From IMG/VR virus record IMGVR_UViG_3300006734_000007, positions 1 to 64,000 of that record: a DNA stretch of 64,000 nucleotides. One strand, given 5' to 3'. The DNA is from a virus. The translations under genes were made by a program, and so were the position numbers. Positions 1 through 8,102 of the stretch are shown here, piece after piece. Within the stretch, counting starts at the first letter, position 1. Every line of letters begins with the position of its first letter. The notes below the pieces were generated by a model. That model searched no databases. It saw nothing but the letters and a program-made list of their open reading frames with translations, and had not been told where the DNA came from.

Positions 1-239
1 ATCTTGGATTTAAAAGAATAGATTCACCGGATCCTGTGTGGTTTGAAGAAAATGGATATGACTATTTTATTGTTGAAAAAGAATTAGGACCTAATGGTAT
101 TTTATATTGGAATCCTCAAGATCATAAAATAGAAATGTGTTTACTAAATGATGACCACGTTGTAATAGAACGTAAAATAATTTGTAGTTATGCAGAATTA
201 GAAAGTCTAATAGCATTAGGTAAATATTATAATAAGTAA
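1..239 (+). CDS. Hypothetical protein, C-terminal part (5' end outside window)
   Basis: The frame is open to the left edge (codons begin at base 3), and the residues before the first possible start (GTG at 36) read LGFKRIDSPDPV in the same style. The gene therefore most likely begins upstream of the window, and the GTG is not its start. About 79 codons are visible, ending in TAA. The product is acidic to neutral with several aromatics (WFEENGYDYF, ILYWNP) and no motif I recognise. The next gene begins 2 bases after the stop, so it belongs to the rightward operon. Function unknown. Confidence 0.6.
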   Translation, partial: LGFKRIDSPDPVWFEENGYDYFIVEKELGPNGILYWNPQDHKIEMCLLNDDHVVIERKIICSYAELESLIALGKYYNK

Positions 240-241
240 AT

Positions 242-439
242 ATGAAAGTAGAATTAATATTAAATGGATCGATTAAAATATTATTGACTCCAGAAACAGA
301 AACAGAAAAATTAATATTAACTGATATATCTAAATATCCTTTAGATGCTCAAAAAATTAATAAACATACTCAAGTATTAGATAGAGTTGTTCAAGAAGGT
401 TTAGTTATAACTACAAAATCTGAAAACAATGGCTCATAA
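242..439 (+). CDS. Small conserved-type phage protein, function unknown
   Basis: A 65-aa protein that starts at an ATG two bases after the previous stop, behind the A-rich leader TAAGTAAAT. It contains the segments LTPETETEKLIL and NKHTQVLDRVVQEGLVI. Short proteins of this style often sit beside NinB-like genes in gut Bacteroidetes phages (recalled, not searched). Its last 11 bases overlap the next gene, which suggests coupled translation. There is no signal peptide, membrane segment or catalytic motif. Function unknown. Confidence 0.6.
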   Translation: MKVELILNGSIKILLTPETETEKLILTDISKYPLDAQKINKHTQVLDRVVQEGLVITTKSENNGS

Positions 440-824
440 TTTTATATATAAAGTAGTAAAAAAAGAAGATAAATTAATATTTACTACTAATACTGAGCAA
501 ACTCTTTATAAAAAATTCATAGAAGAGCTGCCAGATAAAACTTTATGTACTATGTACATTGAAGCGGAAGGTAAAAAAGCTAGTATACCACAATATGCTA
601 AAGTTCATAAATGTATTAGAGTTTTAGCTAATGATCTAGGATATACTTTTGATGAAATGAAACTTTTAATTAAAGATAGAGCTGGATTATCTGTTGAAAG
701 AAAAATAGATGATAAAATATATCATGAATGGAAGTCTTTTGCAGATTGTTCTGTAGAAGATTTAAATTTAGCAATTCAAGCTTGTATTCAAATTGGAGAT
801 GAAGTTGGATCTAATCTTCGTTAG
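429..824 (+). CDS. NinB-like recombination-associated protein (tentative)
   Basis: A 131-aa protein. A basic, strand-rich N-terminus is followed by a helical middle (SIPQYAKVHKCIRVLANDLG, then FDEMKLLIKDRAGL) and a C-terminal KSFADCSVEDLNLAIQAC segment. The ending resembles the helper segment of NinB or Orf-type phage recombination proteins, where a 'KS..dLs..el..~i' stretch precedes a final helix. This is a weak resemblance by eye. The position next to ligase and other replication genes fits a recombination role. The stop is TAG, and the last 14 bases overlap the 3' end of the opposite-strand gene at 811-1128. Confidence 0.45.
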   Translation: MAHNFIYKVVKKEDKLIFTTNTEQTLYKKFIEELPDKTLCTMYIEAEGKKASIPQYAKVHKCIRVLANDLGYTFDEMKLLIKDRAGLSVERKIDDKIYHEWKSFADCSVEDLNLAIQACIQIGDEVGSNLR

Positions 825-1128
825 ACTCTTCAGGAAGTTCAACTTCTACTTCTTCAACCATTTTGTTATCAATAAAAGAATGTTCTAAACTTTTAATTAA
901 AAGTAATAAAGTTTCTAAAGAAAATGCATTATATAAATCTTCTTGATTTTTAATATCATCAAGTTTTTCTTCTTTTATATATGCCATAAGTTCAATAGTT
1001 TTTTTATGACCAATAAGTTTTACAAACTGATGATATAAACCTTGTAATCTTAATAAAAAAGCTCCACTTATTTCAATAGAAATTATTTGATCATTTTTTA
1101 CACCTTTTAATTTAACTGTATTACTCAT
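811..1128 (-). CDS. Small hypothetical protein on the opposite strand
   Basis: A 105-aa minus-strand ORF with a clean ATG and an A-rich leader. Its 3' end overlaps the plus-strand NinB-like gene by 14 bases, and both genes end in TAG. Its start lies 16 bases from the ligase start, so any promoter for it must lie inside the ligase gene. The product reads as two helices (ISGAFLLRLQGLYHQFVKLI; LETLLLLIKSLEHSFID) with a very acidic tail (EEVEVELPEESNED). No plus-strand ORF of comparable length occupies 825-1144, which supports it as the real gene there. Small proteins with an ISG-(G/A)F-x-x-RLQ-x-LY signature occur in gut phages (recalled). Function unknown. Confidence 0.65.
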   Translation of the reverse strand: MSNTVKLKGVKNDQIISIEISGAFLLRLQGLYHQFVKLIGHKKTIELMAYIKEEKLDDIKNQEDLYNAFSLETLLLLIKSLEHSFIDNKMVEEVEVELPEESNED

Positions 1129-1144
1129 AAATAAATAATTAATT

Positions 1145-2242
1145 ATGTTTGATAAAACAATATATAAAAAAGATTCTAAAGGTAAAGTGCGTCTGTTAAG
1201 AATATATAATGAAGATGCAACTTTACATCAGGAATCTGGAATTTTAAATGGAAATTTAACCACACATTCTAAAGTATGTGTAGGTAAAAATATAGGTAAA
1301 AGTAATGAAACTACACCTATTGAACAAGCAATTTTAGAAGCAAAAAGTAAAGTCAAAGACAAATTGACTCAAGGGTATTCAGAAAGTTTAGAAGAGCTTA
1401 ATGAAAATTCTAAAAACGTCATTTTACCAATGCTTGCTAAATCATATAAAGATCATAGTAAAAAAATAATTTGGACGAATCCTGTATATATTCAACCAAA
1501 ACTAGATGGTATGAGATGTTTAGCTGTATTAGAAGATGGTAAAGTTAATTTGATTTCACGTCAAGGTAAAACTATTGAGAATGTAGATCATATTAAAAAT
1601 GCTTTAGCTACTCAAGCTATGATTAGAACTGGTCAAAATAGATTAGTATTAGATGGTGAGTTATATAATCATGGTATGTCATTTCAAGAAAACATGAAGC
1701 TTATCAAAAAATATAGACCTGGTGAAACAGAAAAAATATCTTTTCATTTATATGACTTAATATCAAAAGAATCTTATTTATCTAGATATGCTTATTTAAA
1801 ATTATTAAAAGATAGAGTTAGTAATCCTGCAATTGAATTAATTAAAACTTATAAGATTTACAATGAAGATGAATTAAATCTTAAACATGAAAAGTTTATA
1901 AGTTTAGGATATGAAGGATCAATAATTAGATATGGTAATACAGGATATCAAATGAATAAACGTAGCGCATTTTTATTAAAGCATAAAGACTTTATAGATG
2001 AAGCTTGTAGTATTATTGATGTTATTCCTTCAGAAGCTAGGCCTGATCAAGGTGTTTTAGTATGTACATTAAATGGAAAAACTTTTAAAGCTAATTTAAA
2101 ATTTTCTCATGATGAACGTGCTGAAATATTAAGTAATAAATCTAAATATATTGAAAAAGTTGCAGAAATTAGATTTTTTGAATATACTGATGATGGTATA
2201 CCAAGATTCCCAGTTTGTGTAGGTTTTAGATTAGATAAATAA
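1145..2242 (+). CDS. ATP-dependent DNA ligase
   Basis: A 365-aa ligase that seals nicks in DNA through an enzyme-AMP intermediate. The N-terminal ~85 residues look like a WGR-type nucleic-acid-binding module (GKVRLLRIYNED, then GKNIGKSNETTPIEQAILEA). The nucleotidyltransferase core follows. Motif I is KLDGMR with the adenylated lysine at K119, then SRQGK (138-142), motif III LDGELY (169-174), motif IV YEGSIIRYG (256-264), and motif V LLKHKDF with K279 and K281. A short OB-fold-like C-terminus ends at FPVCVGFRLDK. The length is typical of phage ATP ligases. It lies at the start of the replication block, beside a helicase and polymerase further on, consistent with a role in phage replication and repair. 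Confidence 0.93.
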   Translation: MFDKTIYKKDSKGKVRLLRIYNEDATLHQESGILNGNLTTHSKVCVGKNIGKSNETTPIEQAILEAKSKVKDKLTQGYSESLEELNENSKNVILPMLAKSYKDHSKKIIWTNPVYIQPKLDGMRCLAVLEDGKVNLISRQGKTIENVDHIKNALATQAMIRTGQNRLVLDGELYNHGMSFQENMKLIKKYRPGETEKISFHLYDLISKESYLSRYAYLKLLKDRVSNPAIELIKTYKIYNEDELNLKHEKFISLGYEGSIIRYGNTGYQMNKRSAFLLKHKDFIDEACSIIDVIPSEARPDQGVLVCTLNGKTFKANLKFSHDERAEILSNKSKYIEKVAEIRFFEYTDDGIPRFPVCVGFRLDK

Positions 2243-2248
2243 ACAAAT

Positions 2249-2482
2249 ATGTCAAAATCTCATGATAAATTTATTACAATTTGTATAAAATTTAAAGATC
2301 CTAAAAATTTAAAATATGTACTTAGTGAAATTCCTCATCAAGTACAATATGGATATAAATTTTATAGAGTTCAAATAAATGACGTTTTAATTGAATGGAG
2401 TTTAGATTCTTTAAACGAGCAAGATTATGAGGAAAAGATTATAGACAATAAAATTCATCACATATATAAATCAAAAATGTAA
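2249..2482 (+). CDS. Hypothetical protein
   Basis: A 77-aa protein starting 6 bases after the ligase stop with an ATG behind an A-rich leader (AAACAAAT). It contains FITICIKFKDPKNLKYVLSE and IEWSLDSLNEQDYEEKI. It appears to be a small alpha/beta protein with no catalytic motif, signal peptide or membrane segment. It ends one base before the next gene. Function unknown; its position in the operon suggests an accessory replication role, which is inference only. Confidence 0.55.
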   Translation: MSKSHDKFITICIKFKDPKNLKYVLSEIPHQVQYGYKFYRVQINDVLIEWSLDSLNEQDYEEKIIDNKIHHIYKSKM

Positions 2483-2483
2483 T

Positions 2484-3071
2484 ATGAAAGAAATGTTTAA
2501 TATTCTGATTAGGCATAATTTAACACCTAATCAATTCTATTATCTATGGTCAATAAAAGAAAATGTAACTGCTCCAAAAATTAATACTTCTCAAGAACAT
2601 AGAATATTAAAAAGACAAGGTTGGATTGACGACAATAATAAACTTACTGATAAAAGTTTTCAAATATTGAAAAATATTGAAGGATTTTTTAAAGCAAGAA
2701 TTAAAAAAACATCTGATCAAATTCTAGGTAATAACTATGATGCAATGCTTGAAAAATACAATAATTTATTTCCTAAACGTAGATTACCTAGTGGTAAATC
2801 AGCTAGATCTGCCAAAGGTAATTTAGAGCCGGCTTTTAGATGGTTTTTTCAAAATTATAATTATGATTGGGAAACTATATTTAAAGCTACAGCAATGTAT
2901 TTAGATGAGCGAGAATTAGCTAATTGGAATTTTACACAAAATTCTCAATATTTTGTTCGTAAACAAAATACAGATAAAACATGGGCATCTTCTTTAGCAG
3001 ATTTTTGTATGCAAATTGAAGATGGTCTTGATACTGACAATAAAAATCATTTTAGTGAAAAAGTTTTTTAA
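2484..3071 (+). CDS. Putative replication accessory protein with winged-helix-like N-terminus
   Basis: A 195-aa protein. The first ~70 residues read like a winged helix (HNLTPNQFYYLW, EHRILKRQGWID, LTDKSFQILKN). The second half has FPKRRLPSGKSAR and an F-R-W-F-F…W-E-T-I-F-K-A-T…Y-L-D-E-R pattern ending in SSLADFCMQIEDG. I recall this second half from proteins encoded beside replicative helicases in several phages, but I cannot name the family. The gene lies just before the DnaB-type helicase, so a helicase-loading or DNA-binding role is plausible but not shown. Confidence 0.5.
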   Translation: MKEMFNILIRHNLTPNQFYYLWSIKENVTAPKINTSQEHRILKRQGWIDDNNKLTDKSFQILKNIEGFFKARIKKTSDQILGNNYDAMLEKYNNLFPKRRLPSGKSARSAKGNLEPAFRWFFQNYNYDWETIFKATAMYLDERELANWNFTQNSQYFVRKQNTDKTWASSLADFCMQIEDGLDTDNKNHFSEKVF

Positions 3072-3228
3072 TGAAAGATTTTTACTTGCAATAGTCTCTA
3101 GTTTATTAGGATATTTCTTAATAAAACTAATATTACCAAATATTCATTTTATTGAATATTTTGCAATAGAATTTATATTGATAAATATTAATAAATTATA
3201 TATATTTGCATGTAACAAACCAAATTAA
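3022..3228 (+). CDS. Possible small membrane protein
   Basis: This frame runs from inside the end of the previous gene to a TAA at 3226-3228. A TTG lies at 3016 and the first ATG at 3022; I chose the ATG, which gives 68 aa. The product is strongly hydrophobic (LLAIVSSLLGYFLIKLIL; FIEYFAIEFILININ), consistent with two membrane helices. It fills an otherwise empty ~170-base gap in a block where genes are tightly packed. The ~50-base overlap with the upstream gene weakens the call. It could instead be non-coding leader for the helicase gene. Confidence 0.35.
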   Translation: MVLILTIKIILVKKFFNERFLLAIVSSLLGYFLIKLILPNIHFIEYFAIEFILININKLYIFACNKPN

Positions 3229-3243
3229 TTTTTACCCTTTTTA

Positions 3244-4230
3244 ATGGCTTGGAAATCACAAAAAACAGCCTATGAAGAATCACTGTCTTATTTAAAAGGT
3301 CGCAAATTAGGCAGGATAACTAGTTTAAAAACTCCGTGGCAAAAACTTAACAGTGCTACTGTTAATGGATTTGAATGGCATTCAATGAATGTTATTGGCG
3401 GTAGACCTGGTACAGGTAAAACTTTATTAAAAGATCTAATTGTAAATGGTGCATTTAAATTAAATGCAGGTGAAAATTTTAGAGTACTAGAATTTTCATT
3501 AGAAATGCTAGGTAAAAATACTGCTATACGTAGTTATTCAGCTCACTTAAAAAGATCTTATAAATATTTATGTAGTGCAGAAGGCACATTATCAGATGAA
3601 GATTTTAATTCTTGTGTAGAATATGCAAGAAATGCAATTAAAAATCCAATTGATATTGTAGAATCTGCACCTACAGTAAATTATTTACAAGAAATTATAG
3701 AAAATTACATGGAGCAACATGCTTCATTAGAAACAACAAACACATCTAAAGCAACAAAAAAATATACCAATACAATAATCACTATTGATCATTCAATATT
3801 AATTAAATGTGAGTCAAGACAATCACGTAATGATATGTTATTTGATCTTGGTGAAACATTAACAAGTTTAAAAAGAAAATATCCAATAATATTTATAATA
3901 CTTAGTCAATTAAATCGAAACATAGATCAACCAGAAAGAAATGAAGATGGTAAATATGGCAATTATGTATTAGAATCTGATATATTTGGTGCTGATGCTT
4001 TACTGCAACATGCAGATACAGTAATTGGTTTAAATAGACCTGGCAAACAAAAAATTAGATTTTATGGCCCAGATCGTTATATCATTGAAAGTGATAGAAT
4101 ATTAGTAATGCATTTTCTTAAATGTAGATATGGCGAAGGCGGTTTAGCTTTCTTTGAAGCTGCATATGAACATATGTCAATTAATGAAATTGCAACGCCT
4201 CCTCAACAAGAATCACGTAGTAAATTATAA
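3244..4230 (+). CDS. DnaB-type replicative helicase (SF4, RecA fold)
   Basis: A 328-aa ATPase expected to unwind DNA at the phage replication fork. Walker A is GGRPGTGKT (residues 52-60). An EFSLEM segment follows (83-88), as in DnaB-family motif H1a. Walker B is TIITIDH (177-183, with D182). A C-terminal SQLNRNIDQ (221-229) fits motif H3, and NEDGKYGNYVLESDIFGADALLQHADTV-like H4 sequence follows it. The protein lacks a long DnaB N-terminal domain, as in several compact phage helicases. It lies between a putative accessory protein and a Sak4-like ATPase. Start: ATG behind a T-rich spacer with no Shine-Dalgarno. Confidence 0.88.
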   Translation: MAWKSQKTAYEESLSYLKGRKLGRITSLKTPWQKLNSATVNGFEWHSMNVIGGRPGTGKTLLKDLIVNGAFKLNAGENFRVLEFSLEMLGKNTAIRSYSAHLKRSYKYLCSAEGTLSDEDFNSCVEYARNAIKNPIDIVESAPTVNYLQEIIENYMEQHASLETTNTSKATKKYTNTIITIDHSILIKCESRQSRNDMLFDLGETLTSLKRKYPIIFIILSQLNRNIDQPERNEDGKYGNYVLESDIFGADALLQHADTVIGLNRPGKQKIRFYGPDRYIIESDRILVMHFLKCRYGEGGLAFFEAAYEHMSINEIATPPQQESRSKL

Positions 4231-4241
4231 TAAGTAAATAT

Positions 4242-4781
4242 ATGACAGAAACAAAAAAAAAGTTAACACCTAAAGAGCGGAAAGAAATGACTGCAACTTT
4301 AAGAATTCATCAACAACCTATCTTTGATAATCTAGGTATTAGTGATGCTATTTATATTCCTAAAATGGCACACTATGTTAGTGGATTAGATGGTTTAAAT
4401 ATGGGATTCTTTGAAAGTGAGTTAGATCATGGACAAGATGTTTATACAGAAAAAGTTAGTTCTTCTATGGAATCAGAAGATCCTGATAGAGTATTGTATA
4501 AAATACCATATAATCCGCATTTTAAAGATGAATATGAAACATCTGAACCACTTTCTAATGGAAATGTAAGGTATTTTATACCTGTAGATGAAATGATTGT
4601 AGTAGATACTAATATGACAATTAATGAAAATGAATTTAATTTTATGGATCCTGATCAAGATAGAGCAATGGATCAATTGTCTATAAGAGATCTTGCTGCA
4701 ATTTTATGGAAAAGACCGGTAAGTCAAAAACCGTGGTTAAACAATTTAATTAAAAAAGAATTTAATAAGAATGGCAACTAG
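4242..4781 (+). CDS. Hypothetical protein between helicase and Sak4-like ATPase
   Basis: A 179-aa protein with a basic, lysine-rich N-terminus (TETKKKLTPKERKEM) and an acidic middle rich in D, E and S. A C-terminal stretch reads DQLSIRDLAAILWKRPVSQK. There is no Walker motif, zinc site or membrane segment. Its last 11 bases overlap the start of the Sak4-like gene, so the two are probably translated together. Constant placement beside recombination ATPases would suggest a partner protein, but nothing in the sequence shows the function. Confidence 0.6.
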   Translation: MTETKKKLTPKERKEMTATLRIHQQPIFDNLGISDAIYIPKMAHYVSGLDGLNMGFFESELDHGQDVYTEKVSSSMESEDPDRVLYKIPYNPHFKDEYETSEPLSNGNVRYFIPVDEMIVVDTNMTINENEFNFMDPDQDRAMDQLSIRDLAAILWKRPVSQKPWLNNLIKKEFNKNGN

Positions 4782-5454
4782 TATTTTAATTATTGGAGAA
4801 TCTGGATCAGGAAAATCTACTGCTGGTAGAAACTTAGATCCAAAAGAAACATTTTGGATAAATGTAGCTAACAAACCATTACCTTTTAAAGGTTGGAAAG
4901 GAAAATATCCTTTATTTGATAGCAAAAATAAAGAAGGTCATATCTCAAGTGTAGATAAACCTCATCAAATTTTAAATGTCTTGCAATATATTAATGACAG
5001 CCGTGAAGACATTAAAAATATTATTATTGATGATTGGCAATATATGTCTGCATTTGAATTCTTTGATCGTGCTGATGAAAGAGGTTATGATAAATTCACA
5101 GATATTGGTAAATGGCTAACCGCTGTTGCAAAAAAACCAATTGAAATGCGTGATGATATTAAAATATTCTTTTTAACACATGCAGAAGAAGCATATGATC
5201 AAACAGGTAAACGCAAAACAAAAGCAAAAACTATTGGAAAAATGGTTGATGAAAAACTAACCTTAGAAGGTTTGTTTTCTATTGTTTTATTTGCCAAAGT
5301 AAAGCGTACAGATGATGGAACATTAAATTATGTTTTTGAAACTGTAAACAACGGAAACAATACATGTAAAACACCAATGGGTATGTTTGAAAAAGAAACA
5401 ATACCTAATGATTTAAATTTAGTTAAAGAAGCAATTGAAAATTACGAAAATTAA
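4771..5454 (+). CDS. Sak4-like RecA-fold ATPase (single-strand annealing/recombination)
   Basis: A 227-aa P-loop ATPase. Walker A is GESGSGKST (residues 9-17). Walker B is NIIIDDWQ (83-90), followed by the FEFFDRADERGYDKFTDIG helix. FFLTHAEE (133-140) is sensor-like and KTKAKTIGKMVDEK follows. This arrangement matches the phage Sak4 / AAA_24 group of RecA-like recombinases, which assist single-strand annealing. The next gene looks like a single-strand DNA-binding protein, the usual partner of Sak4, and that strengthens the call. It overlaps the previous gene by 11 bases. A generic AAA_24 NTPase of unknown role is the alternative. Confidence 0.78.
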   Translation: MATSILIIGESGSGKSTAGRNLDPKETFWINVANKPLPFKGWKGKYPLFDSKNKEGHISSVDKPHQILNVLQYINDSREDIKNIIIDDWQYMSAFEFFDRADERGYDKFTDIGKWLTAVAKKPIEMRDDIKIFFLTHAEEAYDQTGKRKTKAKTIGKMVDEKLTLEGLFSIVLFAKVKRTDDGTLNYVFETVNNGNNTCKTPMGMFEKETIPNDLNLVKEAIENYEN

Positions 5455-5459
5455 AAATT

Positions 5460-6191
5460 ATGATTAACACAACTAACATTGAAACAAACTCAGGAAACGG
5501 AAATGAAAACTTTATTAGTCCAGTTTTAAAACCAGGAAATCAAGTAATTAAAATTAATTATCTTAAATATGAAAAATTTGAATTTCAAGATGATGCTCAT
5601 AATCTTATGTTATATTGTGAGGGTCCAAAACTTGAAAATGGTTTTGAAGGTTGGATGATTGATAAAAACCGTCCAGAACTAGGAAAAGCTTCTGGTCAAG
5701 TAGGTAGAGTAAGAGCAACTAAATGGCCTTTAATTAATGGTTTAGATAGTAGTGGTATAAATCATAATAAAGATGCTGAAATCTTAAGTTTAATTAAACA
5801 TTTATGTGATGCTACGGGATCAGAAAAATGGTTAATTAGTCAAAATGAAAAACATGAAACTGTATTAGAATTACTAAATGCATTTATTAATGATGAACCA
5901 TTTAAAGATAAATGGTTAAGAGCATGTTTAGCTACTAAAAAATACTATAATAAAGATGGTTATCTAAATGATGATCTTTATCTACCTGGATTTGTATCTA
6001 GTAAAAAAACCAATAATTTATTATATACTCCATTAGAATTACAAGAAACTTCTGATGAAAATAGTAAAATAATTGAGTTTGATACTAAATATCATGAATA
6101 TATTCCTAAAAAGAAACAAGAAAAAGAAATAGATTCTTTTCAAGCTGGACAAGGTAATGCTGATGATCTATTAAATGTAGATTTAGGTTAA
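5460..6191 (+). CDS. Probable single-stranded DNA-binding protein
   Basis: A 243-aa protein whose N-terminal half reads as short strands (NQVIKINYLKYEKFEF, HNLMLYCEGPKLE, FEGWMIDKN) of the OB-fold kind. The middle is helical. The C-terminus is acidic (EIDSFQAGQGNADDLLNVDLG), the hallmark of phage and bacterial SSBs that recruit partners through the tail. It directly follows the Sak4-like ATPase, a common pairing. An intrinsic terminator follows its stop, so it closes the first transcription unit. The fold is inferred by eye and no diagnostic motif is present. Confidence 0.6.
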   Translation: MINTTNIETNSGNGNENFISPVLKPGNQVIKINYLKYEKFEFQDDAHNLMLYCEGPKLENGFEGWMIDKNRPELGKASGQVGRVRATKWPLINGLDSSGINHNKDAEILSLIKHLCDATGSEKWLISQNEKHETVLELLNAFINDEPFKDKWLRACLATKKYYNKDGYLNDDLYLPGFVSSKKTNNLLYTPLELQETSDENSKIIEFDTKYHEYIPKKKQEKEIDSFQAGQGNADDLLNVDLG

Positions 6192-6212
6192 TTACAATTA
6201 TTTGAATATATT

Positions 6213-6247
6213 AAGGGTCCTAATTAATTTTAGGGCCCTTATTTATT
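6213..6247 (+). terminator. Intrinsic terminator after the SSB-like gene
   Basis: The arms AAGGGTCCTA (6213-6222) and TAGGGCCCTT (6231-6240) form a 10-bp stem with one G-U wobble and an 8-base loop. ATTTATT follows as a weak U tract. It lies 21 bases after the stop of the SSB-like gene and before the primase gene. Confidence 0.75.
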
Positions 6248-6256
6248 CCAATTAAT

Positions 6257-7210
6257 ATGATTAAGACTGACTTTTATTTAGAAGATATATCACCTCTATG
6301 GATATTTGAATATTATTGCCAATTACCAGAAAAGTTACACGGTCAAGATGTCAGAATCAAATCTAAATTTAACCCAGAAGAACAAAACAACTCAATGTTT
6401 ATTTTCTATAAAGATGATAGATATTTATTTAAAGACTTTTCTACCGGTAATGGCGGTGATGCTGTAACATTAGTTATGAATTTATTCAAGCTAAGTTATT
6501 TAAACGCATTAGCAAAAATTAAATCTGATTATAAGAAATACCAAATTAATAATACTTATGAAGAAGAAAAGATAAAACCTGAATCAAAATTTCAAATTAC
6601 AACATTTGAAAAAAGAAAATGGAATGTTTTAGATCAAAAATATTGGACACAGTTTAATATTGGATCTGAACTATTAGAAGAATATAATGTATATCCCTTA
6701 AAATCATTTGTATTTAGTAAGAACGTTGATAACAAAATAATAGATATTAAAAACGAAGCAAACTATACATATGGTTACTTTAAATCAGATGGTACATTAG
6801 GCAAGATTTATAAACCACATTCTAAATCTTTAAAGTTTATAAATGTAAATTCTTTTATACAAGGTGCTGATCAATTAAATTATGAAAAAGATAATTTAAT
6901 AATATGCGCATCAATGAAAGATGGTTTAACATTAGTAAGCTTAGGTTTAAATGTAGAATTTATTGCACCTAGTAGTGAAAATACAACTATTCCAAGAAAT
7001 TTCTTATCTGCATTATCATTAAAATATAAATATATGTATACTTTATTTGATAATGACAATGCTGGTTATATTGCAGCGCAAAAGTATATTGAACGTTATA
7101 ATATACCAGGATTATGCCTCAATCTTTCTAAAGATATAGCTGATTCTATTGTAGATCATGGACCCAAGACTGTAAAAAATCAATTAAAAATTATAATACC
7201 AACATTATGA
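6257..7210 (+). CDS. DnaG-like primase/Toprim-domain protein
   Basis: A 317-aa protein. The N-terminal part matches the zinc-binding-domain fold of DnaG primases in sequence pattern (SKFNPEEQNNSMFIFYKDDR…FKDFSTGNGGDAVTLVM, residues ~36-74) but has no cysteine or histidine cluster to bind zinc. The Toprim region (~205-300) shows LIICASMKDGLTLVSLG (214-230) and FDNDNAG (264-270). The second motif keeps the DxD metal-binding acids. The first has lost the usual glutamate, as in related phage proteins I recall with a 'KSLKD' version. It probably acts in priming or as a replication regulator. Its stop overlaps the next start as ATGA. Confidence 0.75.
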   Translation: MIKTDFYLEDISPLWIFEYYCQLPEKLHGQDVRIKSKFNPEEQNNSMFIFYKDDRYLFKDFSTGNGGDAVTLVMNLFKLSYLNALAKIKSDYKKYQINNTYEEEKIKPESKFQITTFEKRKWNVLDQKYWTQFNIGSELLEEYNVYPLKSFVFSKNVDNKIIDIKNEANYTYGYFKSDGTLGKIYKPHSKSLKFINVNSFIQGADQLNYEKDNLIICASMKDGLTLVSLGLNVEFIAPSSENTTIPRNFLSALSLKYKYMYTLFDNDNAGYIAAQKYIERYNIPGLCLNLSKDIADSIVDHGPKTVKNQLKIIIPTL

Positions 7211-7650
7211 AAATACTATCATTAGATATTGCATCAACAACAGGCTGGTGTTTAGAAAAAGATATTTATGGTACTTGGGACTTTAAAACAAGAAGAGATG
7301 AATCAATGGGAATGAAACTTATTAGATTTAGAGCTAAATTAAGAGAGATTCATCAGCTGGAAAATATAGATGTTATGATCTATGAAAGACCAGCAGGAAG
7401 ACACGCATCTTCTGTCATACATCAATCAAAACTTATTGCAGTAATGGAAGAGTTTTGTGAAGAAAACAGTATAGATTATAGATCTTATTCTGCTACTGAA
7501 ATCAAAAAATTTGCAACAGGTAAAGGTAATGCTGGTAAACCAGCTATGATCCAAGCAGCAAAATTTACTTATGGTTATACTGGAAATGATGATAATGAAG
7601 CAGATGCTATTCATATGTGGCATTTATTTAAAAAAGAAATGAATTTATAA
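7207..7650 (+). CDS. RuvC-like Holliday junction resolvase
   Basis: A 147-aa RNase H-fold nuclease expected to cut four-way DNA junctions during recombination or before packaging. The first strand holds the catalytic D7 (ILSLDIASTTGW). E60 ends the second motif (VMIYERPAG). The C-terminal motif is GNDDNEADAIHMWHL, with D129 and D133 as candidate metal ligands. TGKGNAGKPAM (104-114) lies in the usual basic loop. The length is close to that of bacterial RuvC without extensions. It overlaps the primase gene by 4 bases and the next gene by 1 base (TAATG), so it sits inside a coupled set. Confidence 0.85.
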   Translation: MKILSLDIASTTGWCLEKDIYGTWDFKTRRDESMGMKLIRFRAKLREIHQLENIDVMIYERPAGRHASSVIHQSKLIAVMEEFCEENSIDYRSYSATEIKKFATGKGNAGKPAMIQAAKFTYGYTGNDDNEADAIHMWHLFKKEMNL

Positions 7651-8102
7651 TGAGTAAAAAAGAAACTATTAAAATTGATTATGAAAATTATAAAAATGTA
7701 AGAGAATTATTAAAATCAAAAGATAAAAAATCTGTAGCAATGGGATTTATGATTTTAGAAAATGCAGATTTTAAAAAATCTTTACCTTTTATCTTAATGA
7801 TGTTGCGTGATATTTATGAAACAAGTTTTACAAAAGAAACTTTTGTACAAAATGAATTAAATAAATATGCACCTAAATTATTAAAAACTTTATTAAGTTA
7901 CTTTAAGAGTACTAATATAGATTCTGTAACTAAAATTTCTTATAATTTTATTAACAGTGTTGTATTAAATAGAAATTCTAAAGAAGAATTAGAATTTTTT
8001 TACAACGTAATGGGTGAAAAATTTTCATCTATTTTAAAAACATATGGTTTTGACTATATGGATCAATTTGAGATTAAAATAACCCCTAAAACAAATGGAT
8101 AG
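7650..8102 (+). CDS. Unknown protein with a helical segment shared with two downstream genes
   Basis: A 150-aa, mostly helical, lysine-rich protein. Residues ~13-57 contain RELLKSKDKKSVAMGFMILEN followed by a second hydrophobic helix. The same layout ([LMF]-x-S-x-[DN]-x5-[ALM]-x-x-[IEM]-x-L, then N-x-[DN]-[FY]) occurs at about residue 234 in both proteins encoded at 10644-12906. This suggests a shared HEAT-like interaction segment. The start overlaps the RuvC stop as TAATG, and the end overlaps the VWA/peptidase gene by 8 bases. Function unknown. Confidence 0.6.
   Translation: MSKKETIKIDYENYKNVRELLKSKDKKSVAMGFMILENADFKKSLPFILMMLRDIYETSFTKETFVQNELNKYAPKLLKTLLSYFKSTNIDSVTKISYNFINSVVLNRNSKEELEFFYNVMGEKFSSILKTYGFDYMDQFEIKITPKTNG

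Noticed and set aside
36-38. GTG as the true start of the first gene
   Set aside because: The frame continues open to the window edge with similar composition, so the gene is more likely cut by the edge.
4473-4676. Minus-strand open frame of 67 codons opposite the 179-aa gene
   Set aside because: I/F/Y-rich translation typical of the antisense of an AT-rich gene, with no start context.
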